From contig NZ_JARXXP010000013.1 of assembly GCF_029893965.1 (NCBI RefSeq), positions 1 through 64,000 of the forward strand: a stretch of 64,000 nucleotides of DNA. Direction: 5' to 3'. Under the pieces are notes generated by a model. That model had not been told where the DNA came from and ran no database searches. It saw nothing but the letters and a program-made list of their open reading frames with translations. This DNA is from Paenibacillus sp. PastM-3. GTDB taxonomy: Bacteria; Bacillota; Bacilli; Paenibacillales; Paenibacillaceae. The translations under genes were made by a program, and so were the position numbers. Of this stretch, positions 52,507-61,183 are shown piece after piece (position 1 is the first letter of the stretch; the number at the start of each line of letters is the position of its first letter).

Positions 52507-53892
52507 TTATTGTACAGCCGAGCTCTGTATAAGATTCCAGTATTGCTCCGACGCGGATTGCAGCTGCTGCAGGGCATCCCCCGCCGCCAAACCGCCGTCA
52601 ATCATTTCTTCGATGACACTGAGGAAGGTCTTCTTCACTTCAGGCGACAGCAGGTTGTCATACGGCACAAAGCTCTGGCGGTCTTTAGCCATAATCTCCA
52701 TCACCTGCGCGAACACAGGTCCGGTTTTCTCGGGATCAAAGTCAATCCGCATCGAAGGAATTCTCAGCCCTTCATAGACAATCCGCGTCTGAATCTCCTT
52801 CGTATAGAAGGCTTTCATCAGCTCCAGCGCCGCTTCGCGCTTCGTTCCCGTCAGGCTGGAAGACAGGCCGATGCCGATCGTATAACCTCCGGCGATGGAG
52901 GGCTCAGTCCCGGCGGCCAGCGAAGGGAACGGGATAACCCCCACTTCATTCTCGAAGCCTGCCGGGGCTGTCTCCCCGGTGAACAGGTTAATATCCCAGT
53001 TGCCGTTCAGATACATTCCGGCTTCTCCGCCGCTGAACATGCGTACCGCATTTTCCGGTGAGGTATCATTAGAGTCTTGGCTGAATGCGCCCTCGCCGAT
53101 CCATCGCTCCAGATGGCTGAACGCCTCCAGATATTCCTTATTAACAAAAGTCACACCGTCTTTTCCGGCAACCAGCTTCTGGATCAGCTCCGGTCCGGCA
53201 TAACGGTCCATCAGATAATGGGCAAAAATCCCGGCAGGCCAGCGGTCCTCATTGCCAAGCGCGAACGGGGTTATCCCCGCATCCTTCAGCTGACGGATGG
53301 CCTTATCCAGCTCGCTGACAGTTTCCGGCGGCTTGATGCCCAGTTTCTTGAACAGTGTCTTATTGTAATACAGCGGCTCGGCATTCCCTTCGATCGGCAG
53401 CCCGTAAATATGCTGGTCAAAGGTCCACAGATGCAGGTCACTGAATTGATGGTTGAGCCCGTTATCCTGCACAAAGCCGGTCAGATCCATCAGACGGTTA
53501 GAGCGCACATAAGGCTCAATCTCCGCACCGCCGAACAGTACGAACATATCGGGCGGAGTCCCGGTGACCATTTCACTTTTCAGCTTCTGCTCACGGTGAA
53601 TCGTCTGATCCAGTCCCTCAAAATTCACTTTAACGTTAGGATGATCCTTCTGATACTCCTGAACAACTTCCTCAAAGATGGCCAGCAGCGGCCGGTCATG
53701 CTCCTTCATCCAGAAATGGCGGAAGGTAAGTGTTATTTTCTCCGGAGAATTATCTTCAATCGGCTCCTTATTGCCAAACGATATAAACAATACCGCTCCG
53801 GCCATCAGTGCAATGTACAGCAGAATCCAGCCCCATTTGGTCAACCATCTCACAGCGTTTCTCCCCGCTTTCGTTCCGATAAAGTATTTCAT
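52507..53892 (-). CDS. Membrane-anchored sugar-binding protein (sensor subunit)
   Basis: 461 residues. Family-1 extracellular solute-binding protein (KITLTFRHFW, EVVQEYQKDHPNVKVNFEG, GNWDINLFTGE), but instead of a lipobox it has a hydrophobic helix at about 21-41 (GWILLYIALMAGAVLFISFG) with no Cys, so it should stay fixed by an N-terminal anchor. It sits between the histidine kinase (ATGA overlap) and the response regulator (9-bp gap), not with the transporter genes. This points to a sensing role: it probably presents the sugar to the kinase. Confidence 0.88.
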   Translation of the reverse strand: MKYFIGTKAGRNAVRWLTKWGWILLYIALMAGAVLFISFGNKEPIEDNSPEKITLTFRHFWMKEHDRPLLAIFEEVVQEYQKDHPNVKVNFEGLDQTIHREQKLKSEMVTGTPPDMFVLFGGAEIEPYVRSNRLMDLTGFVQDNGLNHQFSDLHLWTFDQHIYGLPIEGNAEPLYYNKTLFKKLGIKPPETVSELDKAIRQLKDAGITPFALGNEDRWPAGIFAHYLMDRYAGPELIQKLVAGKDGVTFVNKEYLEAFSHLERWIGEGAFSQDSNDTSPENAVRMFSGGEAGMYLNGNWDINLFTGETAPAGFENEVGVIPFPSLAAGTEPSIAGGYTIGIGLSSSLTGTKREAALELMKAFYTKEIQTRIVYEGLRIPSMRIDFDPEKTGPVFAQVMEIMAKDRQSFVPYDNLLSPEVKKTFLSVIEEMIDGGLAAGDALQQLQSASEQYWNLIQSSAVQ

Positions 53893-55613
53893 GGCTGTAT
53901 GGTCGGAATCCGGATACAGATTGTTGAACCGAATCCCGGGGAGGAACAGACTACAATGCCGTAAGGATGGCCAAAGCGGATGTTCAGGCGCTCATGCACA
54001 TTACGCAGGCCGACTCCGCTGTCCGCATATTTCTTGGGATTGCTGTGCTCCGTGTCCCACAGGCTCATTAGAGTAGAGAGGTCAAAGCCGGGCCCGTTAT
54101 CCTTTACTATAATAATGATATCCTTGCCGCTGCGCTGTGCGCTGATCGTAATCTCCCCGTGCTCCTCCATCTGTTCGATGGCGTGATAGAGCGCATTCTC
54201 TACGATCGGCTGGACAATCAGCTTCTGGGTCATCACCTGTCTGAGCTCATCCGGCAGATCAATCCGGTAGCTGAATTTATCCTCGAACCGGAATTTCTGG
54301 ATATCCAGATAATGCCGGACATGCTCAAGCTCCATCTGCAGCGGGATCAGCTCCTGGTTCTGGCTGATGCTGATGCGCAGCAGCTTGCCGAGTGAAACGA
54401 CCATCTTGCTGATATCGCGGTTGCCTGCCAGCACGGCCATCGAGTTGATTGATTCCAGTGAGTTATAGATAAAATGCGGGTTGATCTGGGCCATCAGGGC
54501 CTGCATTTCCGCTTCCTTCTTGCGCCCCTGCTCGGTCTGCACCTGCTGGATCAGCTCACTGATCTGCGAGCTCATCCGGTTGAAGCCGTCGATCAGCAGG
54601 TCACTCTCATCATCCGACCGGAGCGGTGTGGTAATCGGCATAAAAATACCCTGTTTAACCCGCTTCATCCCGTTGACCGCACTATTGATGCTGCGCACCA
54701 GCCTCCTGACGAAATAGCGGTCGAACAGAAAAGCAGACAGCAGTGAAACCGTTCCCAGAATAATCGCCAGGTTGCGGATCGAATCGGACTCCGAGGAAAT
54801 CAGATTCATCGGGGTGATTGCCGCGAGATACCAGTCGGTATTATGTGAAGGCAGGTAAGTAATCAGCGATTTCTCTCCTTGGTAATTGTCGATGTAATAG
54901 TCCTGGCTTTGGGTATAATCCGCCTGCAAAAAAGGAAACTCCGTCCGCTGCCCGATATGTTCCCCGGATTTGTTAAAGACAATATTGCCCTGCCTGTTAA
55001 CCAGCAGAATGTCGCCTTTCTTCAGCGTCGCCGCCTCCCAGAAAATCTGGTCCAGCAGATCCGGCTTGACGTACACAACCAGATAGCCGATATCCTCAAG
55101 GGAGTAATAATCCTTAATGACTCTGGCCTGCACCAGCACCGGATTGCCTGCAGCCTCCGATCCGTTTTCTCCCGGCCCGGACCAGACCGGCCTGCCCTCA
55201 GCGCCTTCCATTGCGCCATACCACACCTGCCCCTGCATATCGGCAAATGACATCGGAGCATTGTACTGGTACAGCAGCCGGTCCTTTCCGTAGAGGCTGA
55301 AGGAGGTGATCATCGGATGGTTGATCAGCAGATTGTTGATCTCCTGCTTGCGGTCGTAAGTCAGCACAAAATTCGGCTGCTTTAGCGACTGCTGAATGGC
55401 AGGCTGCGTAATGGCCGAATTCGTAATGGATGATATTTCGCTGAGTGCGAATTTAAGCTTGCGGTCGGTCTCAAGTAACGAGATCCAGTAAAAGCTGCTC
55501 GATTTCTTCTCCATTGTTTTTGAAAAGTTAACATACGTAACGATTCCCATTACGATGACGGGAATGAATACGAGAAGAATAATAGCGAACAGGATTTTTC
55601 GTCTTAGCTTCAT
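53889..55613 (-). CDS. Sensor histidine kinase, YesM type
   Basis: 574 residues. One membrane helix near 8-28, a large extracytoplasmic sensor domain (about 35-275), a second helix (about 280-300), a HAMP region (about 305-360) and the His_kinase domain with the phospho-His in INPHFIYNSLESI (about 383), followed by an HATPase domain (VENALYHAIEQ, VKDNGPGFD, GVGLRNVHERL). The ribosome site is GGGGAAGG. First gene of the kinase/binding protein/regulator set. Confidence 0.93.
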   Translation of the reverse strand: MKLRRKILFAIILLVFIPVIVMGIVTYVNFSKTMEKKSSSFYWISLLETDRKLKFALSEISSITNSAITQPAIQQSLKQPNFVLTYDRKQEINNLLINHPMITSFSLYGKDRLLYQYNAPMSFADMQGQVWYGAMEGAEGRPVWSGPGENGSEAAGNPVLVQARVIKDYYSLEDIGYLVVYVKPDLLDQIFWEAATLKKGDILLVNRQGNIVFNKSGEHIGQRTEFPFLQADYTQSQDYYIDNYQGEKSLITYLPSHNTDWYLAAITPMNLISSESDSIRNLAIILGTVSLLSAFLFDRYFVRRLVRSINSAVNGMKRVKQGIFMPITTPLRSDDESDLLIDGFNRMSSQISELIQQVQTEQGRKKEAEMQALMAQINPHFIYNSLESINSMAVLAGNRDISKMVVSLGKLLRISISQNQELIPLQMELEHVRHYLDIQKFRFEDKFSYRIDLPDELRQVMTQKLIVQPIVENALYHAIEQMEEHGEITISAQRSGKDIIIIVKDNGPGFDLSTLMSLWDTEHSNPKKYADSGVGLRNVHERLNIRFGHPYGIVVCSSPGFGSTICIRIPTIQP

Positions 55614-55664
55614 TGCCGTTTACCTTCCCCCTGCTGTCTTTAGCCGGACTCAAGCGGGAGTGAG

Positions 55665-55688
55665 GCCGCCCTTGCCTGCAAGGACGGC
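55665..55688 (-). other. Stem-loop between permease and kinase genes
   Basis: GCCGCCCTTG (55665-55674) pairs with CAAGGACGGC (55679-55688) around a 4-nt loop; no T-run follows on the minus strand. It may reduce read-through or protect the 3' end of the transporter message. Confidence 0.5.
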
Positions 55689-55745
55689 TCTGCCGCATCT
55701 GTCTCCACTACTATTCTTCACGTAAGCTCCTGTTTCCTGTCTGCT

Positions 55746-56609
55746 CTAGCTCTTGATTGCGCCTGAAGTCAGACCGGCGATAACCCAGCGGCTGAACAGC
55801 AGGAATACAATCAGCAGCGGAAGCGTCGCCGTAAAAGTTGCGGACATGATCATACCATAGTCAAGACCGTCACGGGTTGTGAAGAGCTGCTGAAGCGCAA
55901 TCTGAATGGTATAGTGCTCCTTGTTCTTCAGCACAACGAGCGGCCAGAAGAAGTCATTCCATACGGTCATGAAATTGAGGATACCCAGTGTTGCCATCGC
56001 AGGTGTGATTACTGGTACGGCGATATTCCAGAAAATACGGAAATGGCCGCCCCCATCAATACGTCCCGCTTCAATCAGCTCGGTCGGCACTGCTGAGGCA
56101 ATATACTGTCTCATCCAGAAGATCCCGAACGCATTGACCATCGCCGGTACAATCAGCGCCTTGTAGCTGTCAATCCAGTGCAGTTTGGCCATGATAACAT
56201 AAGTCGGAAGCACGCCCAGCTGCTGCGGAACGATCAGAGTGGCGATAACGAATACGAACAGCGCGTTTTTGAACGGGAATTCATATTTGGCAAAAGCGTA
56301 ACCGGCCAGTGTACAGAAAAAGACGACCGAAACGGTTACCATCGAGGATACGAACAGTGAGTTGCCAAGCGCCTGGAAGAAATCCGCTTTTTCCAGTACA
56401 CGCTTGAAATTGTCGAAGAACTGGTCTCCGATTGTCAGCAGCGGCGGTACATGGAATACTGCCCCCTTGTCGTTGGTGCCGACCACAAACATCCAGTAGA
56501 ACGGGAATACTGAGACCAGCGCCCCGAGAATCAGCAGAAAATAAAAGCCCAGCTTGCCGAAGAAGCCAAGATCATCCGGTTTTTTTCTGAACATACGCAG
56601 TGTACTCAT
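55746..56609 (-). CDS. Sugar ABC importer permease (MalG type)
   Basis: 287 residues with six membrane helices. The EAA loop TELIEAGRIDGGGHFRIFWN (about 180-199) is the contact site for the ATPase. Carbohydrate uptake family 1 (CUT1). Overlaps the upstream permease by 4 nt. No ATPase gene is present; the general sugar ATPase (MsmX-like) encoded elsewhere probably serves it. Confidence 0.93.
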   Translation of the reverse strand: MSTLRMFRKKPDDLGFFGKLGFYFLLILGALVSVFPFYWMFVVGTNDKGAVFHVPPLLTIGDQFFDNFKRVLEKADFFQALGNSLFVSSMVTVSVVFFCTLAGYAFAKYEFPFKNALFVFVIATLIVPQQLGVLPTYVIMAKLHWIDSYKALIVPAMVNAFGIFWMRQYIASAVPTELIEAGRIDGGGHFRIFWNIAVPVITPAMATLGILNFMTVWNDFFWPLVVLKNKEHYTIQIALQQLFTTRDGLDYGMIMSATFTATLPLLIVFLLFSRWVIAGLTSGAIKS

Positions 56610-57559
56610 GCTTTCTTGCCTCCAGTGTCTCCGCCTGTGCCTCTGGAAATCAGCATGTTAAGGATGGAGAAGAGAATAGTGACGAGGAACAGCATAACCG
56701 CTGTTGCCGCCGCTGTACCGAAGAAGCCGTTACGGAACGCTTCACTGTACAGATAAGTAACCATGGTAATCCCTTCCTGGCGGGTGGAGCCGGTTCCAGC
56801 CTGGCCAAGGAATACATAAGGCTCCGTGAACAGCTGCAGGGCGCCGATCGTCGACTGCAGGGATACAAAAATAATGAACGGCTTGAGCAGCGGCAGCGTA
56901 ATTGAGAATAGCTGCTGTCTGCGGTTGGCACCGTCAATGCGGGCGGATTCATACAGGTCCATCGGAATACTCTGCAGACCGGACAGGAAGATAATGGCGT
57001 TGTAGCCCGTCCAGCGCCACATTACCATCGTGGAGATAGCGATTTTGACACCCCACCAGCCGGAGTTAAAAGCAACACTTTCAAGCCCAAGGCCGTTCAG
57101 CATCCAGTTGATCATCCCGTTATTGCCGAACAGGGTGCTGAATACGAGCGTAACGGCCACAATGGACGTAATATTCGGCATGAAATAAAGAATACGGAAC
57201 GTCTTTTTAAATTTGGTCATTCCCGAGTGCAGCAGCACAGCCAGCAGCAGCGCCAGCATAACCTGCGGGACAGTACCCATCAGGCCCATAATGAGCGTGT
57301 TGCTGAAGGAAATCCAGAAGGTCGGGTCACTGGTGACCAGATCATAATTTTTGAAGCCGACGAATTTCATCGGATTGAGTGCATCCCATTTGAAGAAGGA
57401 TAAATAGAAGGTAAAAAAGATCGGGTATAGTCCGAATATCGAGAACAGAATAAAGAACGGTGAGATAAAGGTATAGGCCGTAATCCGGCTCCGTCTTTGT
57501 TCAGTTAAAAAAGGGCGTTTGCTCTCGGCATGCGGACTCGTAATTACGGGTTCTGCCAT
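56606..57559 (-). CDS. Sugar ABC importer permease (MalF type)
   Basis: 317 residues with six membrane helices and the EAA loop DLYESARIDGANRRQQLFS (about 210-228). Partner of the downstream MalG-type permease. Separated from the binding protein gene by 117 bp with a stem-loop, which often keeps binding-protein levels higher than permease levels. Confidence 0.93.
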   Translation of the reverse strand: MAEPVITSPHAESKRPFLTEQRRSRITAYTFISPFFILFSIFGLYPIFFTFYLSFFKWDALNPMKFVGFKNYDLVTSDPTFWISFSNTLIMGLMGTVPQVMLALLLAVLLHSGMTKFKKTFRILYFMPNITSIVAVTLVFSTLFGNNGMINWMLNGLGLESVAFNSGWWGVKIAISTMVMWRWTGYNAIIFLSGLQSIPMDLYESARIDGANRRQQLFSITLPLLKPFIIFVSLQSTIGALQLFTEPYVFLGQAGTGSTRQEGITMVTYLYSEAFRNGFFGTAAATAVMLFLVTILFSILNMLISRGTGGDTGGKKA

Positions 57560-57602
57560 GTCACACCTCCAGGATAATTAAGAAAGCTCTTTTTTCCGAA
57601 GA

Positions 57603-57645
57603 ATCCGGATTCCCGGGGTCTGCCTGCCCTCTCAGGAATCCGGAT
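57603..57645 (-). other. Stem-loop between binding protein and permease genes
   Basis: Minus strand ATCCGGATTCC (57645-57635) pairs perfectly with GGAATCCGGAT (57613-57603), 11 pairs, and no T-run follows directly. Likely an mRNA-stabilising or partly terminating element. Confidence 0.65.
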
Positions 57646-57676
57646 GTCCGGTTCATATCACGCTTGAGCTTGGAGT

Positions 57677-59020
57677 CTAGCTGCGTTCAGCCAGAGTCTT
57701 CGCCTGTTTTACAGCATCATCCCACTCTTTTGCAGGGTCGGCTTTCTTCTCGATTACGTTCTTGAGCGCATTTTTGAAGAAGGTATCGGTCTGGTCATGC
57801 AGCGGTCCGTAGTATACCGGTTTAACGCGGTTAGCCGCTTTACCGAATTCCACTGCAGTCTGCTGTCCGCCGAAGAAATCATCCTTGAAGTCTACGAATG
57901 CAGGATCTTCATACAGTGCAGGAATCGAAGGCATTAGACCTTTGGTCTTGAAGGATTCCAGCTGATTGTCCTTGTTAACCAGCCACTGGATGAAATCATA
58001 AGCTTCTTTCGGGTGTTTGCCTTCCTTAGGCAGGGTGATGAACGATCCGCCCCAGTTTCCGGCACCTTCAGGCAGCTGGGCAATTTTCCATTTACCGGCC
58101 GAATCCGGCGCATTGCTCTTGATATTACCGGCCATCCATGCTGGTCCCATGACTACAGCGAACGAGCCGTCGCTCATGCCCTGGCCCCATTCAGGCGACC
58201 ACAGCAGGTAGTTGCTGATCCAGCCTTCCTGAATGCCTTTTACCGTGAAATCGTAAGCTTTCTTGACCTGCGGATTGGTATCGCCGATGAACTTCCCGTC
58301 TGCCTTGCTGAAGTAGATTTCATCTGCAGACTGGTCGCGCAGAGCGTTGTAAGTCAAGTCAGTCAAGTCGGAGAAGTACTTGCCGGTCTTGTCTTTGTAA
58401 GCCTTGGCTACAGCAGCGAACTTGTCCCAGGTGTCGATTGCCGCGCTGAAGCCCTCAGGATCGCTAGGCAGTCCGGCTGCTTCAGCCAGGTCGGTGCGGT
58501 AGTAGACAACTGTCGGCCCGATATCTGTCGGAAGTCCCAGCTGGAAGCTGCCGTCGATCGAGGAAGCCTGTTTCCATTTCCAGTCCAGATAGTTAGCCTG
58601 AATGTCTTTGGCGCCAAGGTCGTTCAGGTTGTAGAATTTGTCCTGGGCACTGATGAAACGCTCCATGAAACCGATTTCAAGTTGGAAAATATCAGGTGCG
58701 CCGGAGCCTGCAGACAGAGCGGTAGTCAGATTGTTGTGGTGTGCAGTCTGGTCACCGGTATTTTGGATTTTGATCGTAACATTCGGATGCTCCTTCGTAT
58801 ACTCGTTCGCCAGCTCTTCATAGTTGACGTTACCGAGTGTCCAGAAGGACAGCTCCACTTTTTCAGCCGGTTCTGTAGTTGCCGTGTCCGTAGCTGGTGC
58901 GTTTGTGCTTTTTGCGTTGTTACCCGCATTATTCTCTGCATTGTTGCCCCCGCATGCTGCCAGTGATCCAACGAGCATAACGGACGCAAGTGCAAGCGCC
59001 AGGTTCTTTCCTGTTTTCAT
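57677..59020 (-). CDS. Sugar-binding lipoprotein of the ABC importer
   Basis: 447 residues. Signal peptide with lipobox SLAACG (Cys 23), a Thr/Asn-rich linker (about 25-55), then a CUT1 binding-protein fold (VELSFWTLGNVNYEELANEY, APDIFQLEIGFMERF, MAGNIKSNAPDSAGKW). It delivers a sugar or oligosaccharide to the two permeases encoded next. The downstream three-component genes probably control it. Specific sugar unknown. Confidence 0.93.
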   Translation of the reverse strand: MKTGKNLALALASVMLVGSLAACGGNNAENNAGNNAKSTNAPATDTATTEPAEKVELSFWTLGNVNYEELANEYTKEHPNVTIKIQNTGDQTAHHNNLTTALSAGSGAPDIFQLEIGFMERFISAQDKFYNLNDLGAKDIQANYLDWKWKQASSIDGSFQLGLPTDIGPTVVYYRTDLAEAAGLPSDPEGFSAAIDTWDKFAAVAKAYKDKTGKYFSDLTDLTYNALRDQSADEIYFSKADGKFIGDTNPQVKKAYDFTVKGIQEGWISNYLLWSPEWGQGMSDGSFAVVMGPAWMAGNIKSNAPDSAGKWKIAQLPEGAGNWGGSFITLPKEGKHPKEAYDFIQWLVNKDNQLESFKTKGLMPSIPALYEDPAFVDFKDDFFGGQQTAVEFGKAANRVKPVYYGPLHDQTDTFFKNALKNVIEKKADPAKEWDDAVKQAKTLAERS

Positions 59021-59218
59021 TCCTCTGTACCCCTCTCAAAGGTTTCTCTTACAAGACTTAGTGTACCGTAGGAGAACGCTTTTGCAGAGGAGGCAAACTT
59101 CCGATTTAGGGTTGAAATACTTACGATTCCGGGCAGCCCGGATTGGATTTATCACTCCTCCGCAGGTATACTGGTTGTATTTCCAGTTCATATTCACAGC
59201 TAAAAGGAGAATGCTCTT

Positions 59219-59431
59219 ATGCCTATCAACCGCCCGCTGTATACCGACAGTGACTTCCAGGAAGCGATTGACCACAAGCTGCCGGTACGGGTCTTTGAAG
59301 ATGATCATCTGGTGAATTCAGGGGCAACGGTTGTCCGTTTCACCGATTCCGATGTCATTATCCAGTCGCGGGTCAGCGACTTGACCTATTACTCGCGCCG
59401 CACCTGCCAGTTCTTTGAAGTAAGGGGCTAA
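59219..59431 (+). CDS. Small conserved-looking protein, unknown function
   Basis: 70 residues, no membrane segment. AAAAGGAG lies 8 nt before the ATG, so translation is likely. Composition is that of a compact beta-rich fold (VRVFEDDHLVNSGATVVRF, DVIIQSRVSDLTYYSRRTCQFFEV). Three nucleotides separate it from the HNH gene, so the two are probably one operon. I do not know the family. Confidence 0.72.
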   Translation: MPINRPLYTDSDFQEAIDHKLPVRVFEDDHLVNSGATVVRFTDSDVIIQSRVSDLTYYSRRTCQFFEVRG

Positions 59432-59434
59432 ATC

Positions 59435-59740
59435 ATGAAGGGACAGCCTTCCGGCACCTGCGAATTGTGCGGCCGTTCTCCCCTGGCAACCACTGTCCAC
59501 CATCTGGTCCCGCGCGAAAAAGGCGGCGCCCTGCAGCAGACAGCGCTGCTGTGCAAAGCCTGCCACCGGCAGATCCACGCACTCTACACCAATGATGATC
59601 TGGTGGTGCTCGGGCTTACAACGGTGGAGGCGCTGCAGCATGACCCGCAGTTTTCCTCCTATTTGAAGTGGATCGGCAAGCAGGCTCCCGGTTCAGAGCC
59701 CAAGCTGCGCAAATCACAGCGTGTCCGCGGGAAGCGATGA
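59435..59740 (+). CDS. HNH-family nuclease-like protein
   Basis: 101 residues. Zinc-finger cysteines CELCG (Cys 9, Cys 12) and CKACH, with the HNH core TTVHHLVPREKGG and the final His in CHRQIH; the C-terminal tail is very basic (KLRKSQRVRGKR). A stand-alone HNH domain of this size may nick DNA, but members without partners often have unknown roles. Co-transcribed with the 70-residue gene upstream. Confidence 0.85.
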   Translation: MKGQPSGTCELCGRSPLATTVHHLVPREKGGALQQTALLCKACHRQIHALYTNDDLVVLGLTTVEALQHDPQFSSYLKWIGKQAPGSEPKLRKSQRVRGKR

Positions 59741-59851
59741 GGCTGAACCGCCTGTTTCATAATAATGGTGAGTAGAGTACGTATGTCAGGGAGACACTAT
59801 GGGGCGAAAAGAGGCTGCTCAGCCGATACCAATCTATAGTGAGGTGCTGTT

Positions 59852-60751
59852 ATGTTCAAACGATTTGACGAAATTGCCATCGAAATTCCTGCTGTTGAGC
59901 GTCCGGACCCTAATGCTGCCGCTGCCGTACAGGAGCTGATGGGCGGAAAATTCGGCGAAATGTCTACATTGAATAACTATCTGTTTCAATCGTTTAACTT
60001 CCGCGGCAAAAAAAAGCTGAAGCCCTTCTATGATCTCGTTACCAGTATTACTGCTGAAGAGCTCGGGCATGTGGAGCTGGTTGCACACGCCGTGAACAAG
60101 TGCCAATGCGGCTCTACGGAATATAAAGAGCCTGACCAGACTCCGCTTAACCCGTTCAAGGATATGCGGAACACCTATTTTGCGCTTGCCGGCGCCCAAT
60201 CCGCTCTGCCGATTGATTCAATGGGCCGCCCCTGGAGCGGGGAATATGTATTTAACAGCGGCAATCTGATATTGGATCTGCTGCACAATTTCTTTCTGGA
60301 ATGCGGAGCCAGAGCTCATAAGATGAAGGTATATGAATTGACCGATCATCCGGCTGCGCGCGAGGTTGTCGGATATTTGCTGGTGCGCGGCGGGGTGCAT
60401 GTGGTTGCTTACGCCAAAGCCCTGGAGATGGCTACAGGTGTGGATGTCAGCAAGCTCGTTCCTATCCCCTCTCTGAGCAACAAAGCTTTCACAGAAACGC
60501 ATAAGTATGAATCCAAAGGTCTTCACACAAAGCTGTACACCAACAGCGATAACGATTTTACGGCCATAAAACAAATCTGGAAAGGCCCGCATCCCGAGGA
60601 CGGGAAGCCGCTTGAGGTAGTGGAAGGTTCCCCGAAAGGATACCCGATAGCCGAAGCGCCGGAGGTTCCTGAAGAATTTGCCCCCGGTATTTCCGAGGAG
60701 GATTTCCTGGCCATCGCCGCACGTCTGCAACAGGCTGCCGGTATTCACTGA
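59852..60751 (+). CDS. Manganese catalase
   Basis: 299 residues of the non-haem dimanganese catalase family. Metal ligands are seen in a ferritin-like helical core: Glu in GKFGEMSTLNNYLFQ (about 36), Glu and His in TAEELGHVEL (about 70-74), Glu in FFLECGARAH (about 150) and a His near GGVHVVAYAKA (about 184). It breaks down hydrogen peroxide; relatives in Bacillus include YdbD and spore-coat CotJC. No promoter of the general stress type is evident. Strong terminator follows. Confidence 0.93.
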   Translation: MFKRFDEIAIEIPAVERPDPNAAAAVQELMGGKFGEMSTLNNYLFQSFNFRGKKKLKPFYDLVTSITAEELGHVELVAHAVNKCQCGSTEYKEPDQTPLNPFKDMRNTYFALAGAQSALPIDSMGRPWSGEYVFNSGNLILDLLHNFFLECGARAHKMKVYELTDHPAAREVVGYLLVRGGVHVVAYAKALEMATGVDVSKLVPIPSLSNKAFTETHKYESKGLHTKLYTNSDNDFTAIKQIWKGPHPEDGKPLEVVEGSPKGYPIAEAPEVPEEFAPGISEEDFLAIAARLQQAAGIH

Positions 60752-60765
60752 TTACGGACAGACGC

Positions 60766-60807
60766 AAAAAAGCCGGATTCTGCTCTAAAGCAGAAATCCG
60801 GCTTTTA
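60766..60807 (+). terminator. Bidirectional terminator
   Basis: AAAAAGCCGGATT pairs with AATCCGGCTTTTA, with an inner CTGCT/AGCAG stem. T-runs on both sides; it ends the catalase gene and also the convergent 52-residue gene. Confidence 0.92.
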
Positions 60808-60856
60808 TATTCATTACATCGAATTGGCTGTGAAAACTGCAATAAAATTCCCCATG

Positions 60857-61015
60857 TTACCGCTTCAACAGATTCGGTCTGTTGAGCTTCTCGTTAAGAA
60901 TATCCTGAAAGCTTTGCGTTGTATCTTCGCTTCTGGTCTGCTTGTGCTCGGTGACCGGGTGAGGTCTAAAGAATTGATGATTGTAAGCCATAAGATTATG
61001 TACTGCCATATTCAT
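60857..61015 (-). CDS. 52-residue small protein, unknown function
   Basis: Minus strand frame from ATG 61015 to TAA 60857. GGAAGGAGG stands 10 nt upstream. The protein begins MNMAVHNLMAYNHQFFRPH and ends in SFQDILNEKLNRPNLLKR, polar and helix-prone at the C terminus. The ribosome site, the intact stop and a terminator 50 nt on support a real gene. A possible promoter lies upstream. FQDIL-type tails occur in some small flagellar-operon proteins, but no flagellar gene is near and I make no functional claim. Confidence 0.65.
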   Translation of the reverse strand: MNMAVHNLMAYNHQFFRPHPVTEHKQTRSEDTTQSFQDILNEKLNRPNLLKR

Positions 61016-61077
61016 AATGGTTCAGCCTCCTTCCGAAATCTACACCCTTGCACGGATGCGAATGACTTATCCCTTAT

Positions 61078-61103
61078 ATAACCATCTGCTTCCATTCCTA
61101 AAC
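61078..61103 (-). promoter_or_regulatory. SigB-like promoter candidate of the 52-residue gene
   Basis: Minus strand GTTTAG (61103-61098), 14-nt spacer, GGTTAT (61083-61078), each box 5/6 to the SigB consensus (GTTTAA, GGGTAT). It lies about 65 bp upstream of the start codon. Confidence 0.35.
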
Positions 61104-61134
61104 CCTTTTTTTTGCATATTTTTTGCATAATCAT

Positions 61135-61174
61135 AAAAAAATAGCTTCAGACCCTGATTCAGGCCTAAAGCTAT
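61135..61174 (-). terminator. Terminator of the aldo/keto reductase gene
   Basis: Minus-strand stem ATAGCTT / AAGCTAT with inner pairs AG-CT and CCTG-CAGG, followed by TTTTTTTATG. Confidence 0.9.
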
Positions 61175-61183
61175 CCATAAAAG

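Noticed and set aside
60218-60748. 176-codon minus-strand frame inside the catalase gene
   Set aside because: Shadow of the catalase frame; no motif or ribosome site.
60824-61081. 85-codon plus-strand frame downstream of catalase
   Set aside because: Overlaps the 52-residue minus-strand gene, which has a strong ribosome site, while this frame has none.
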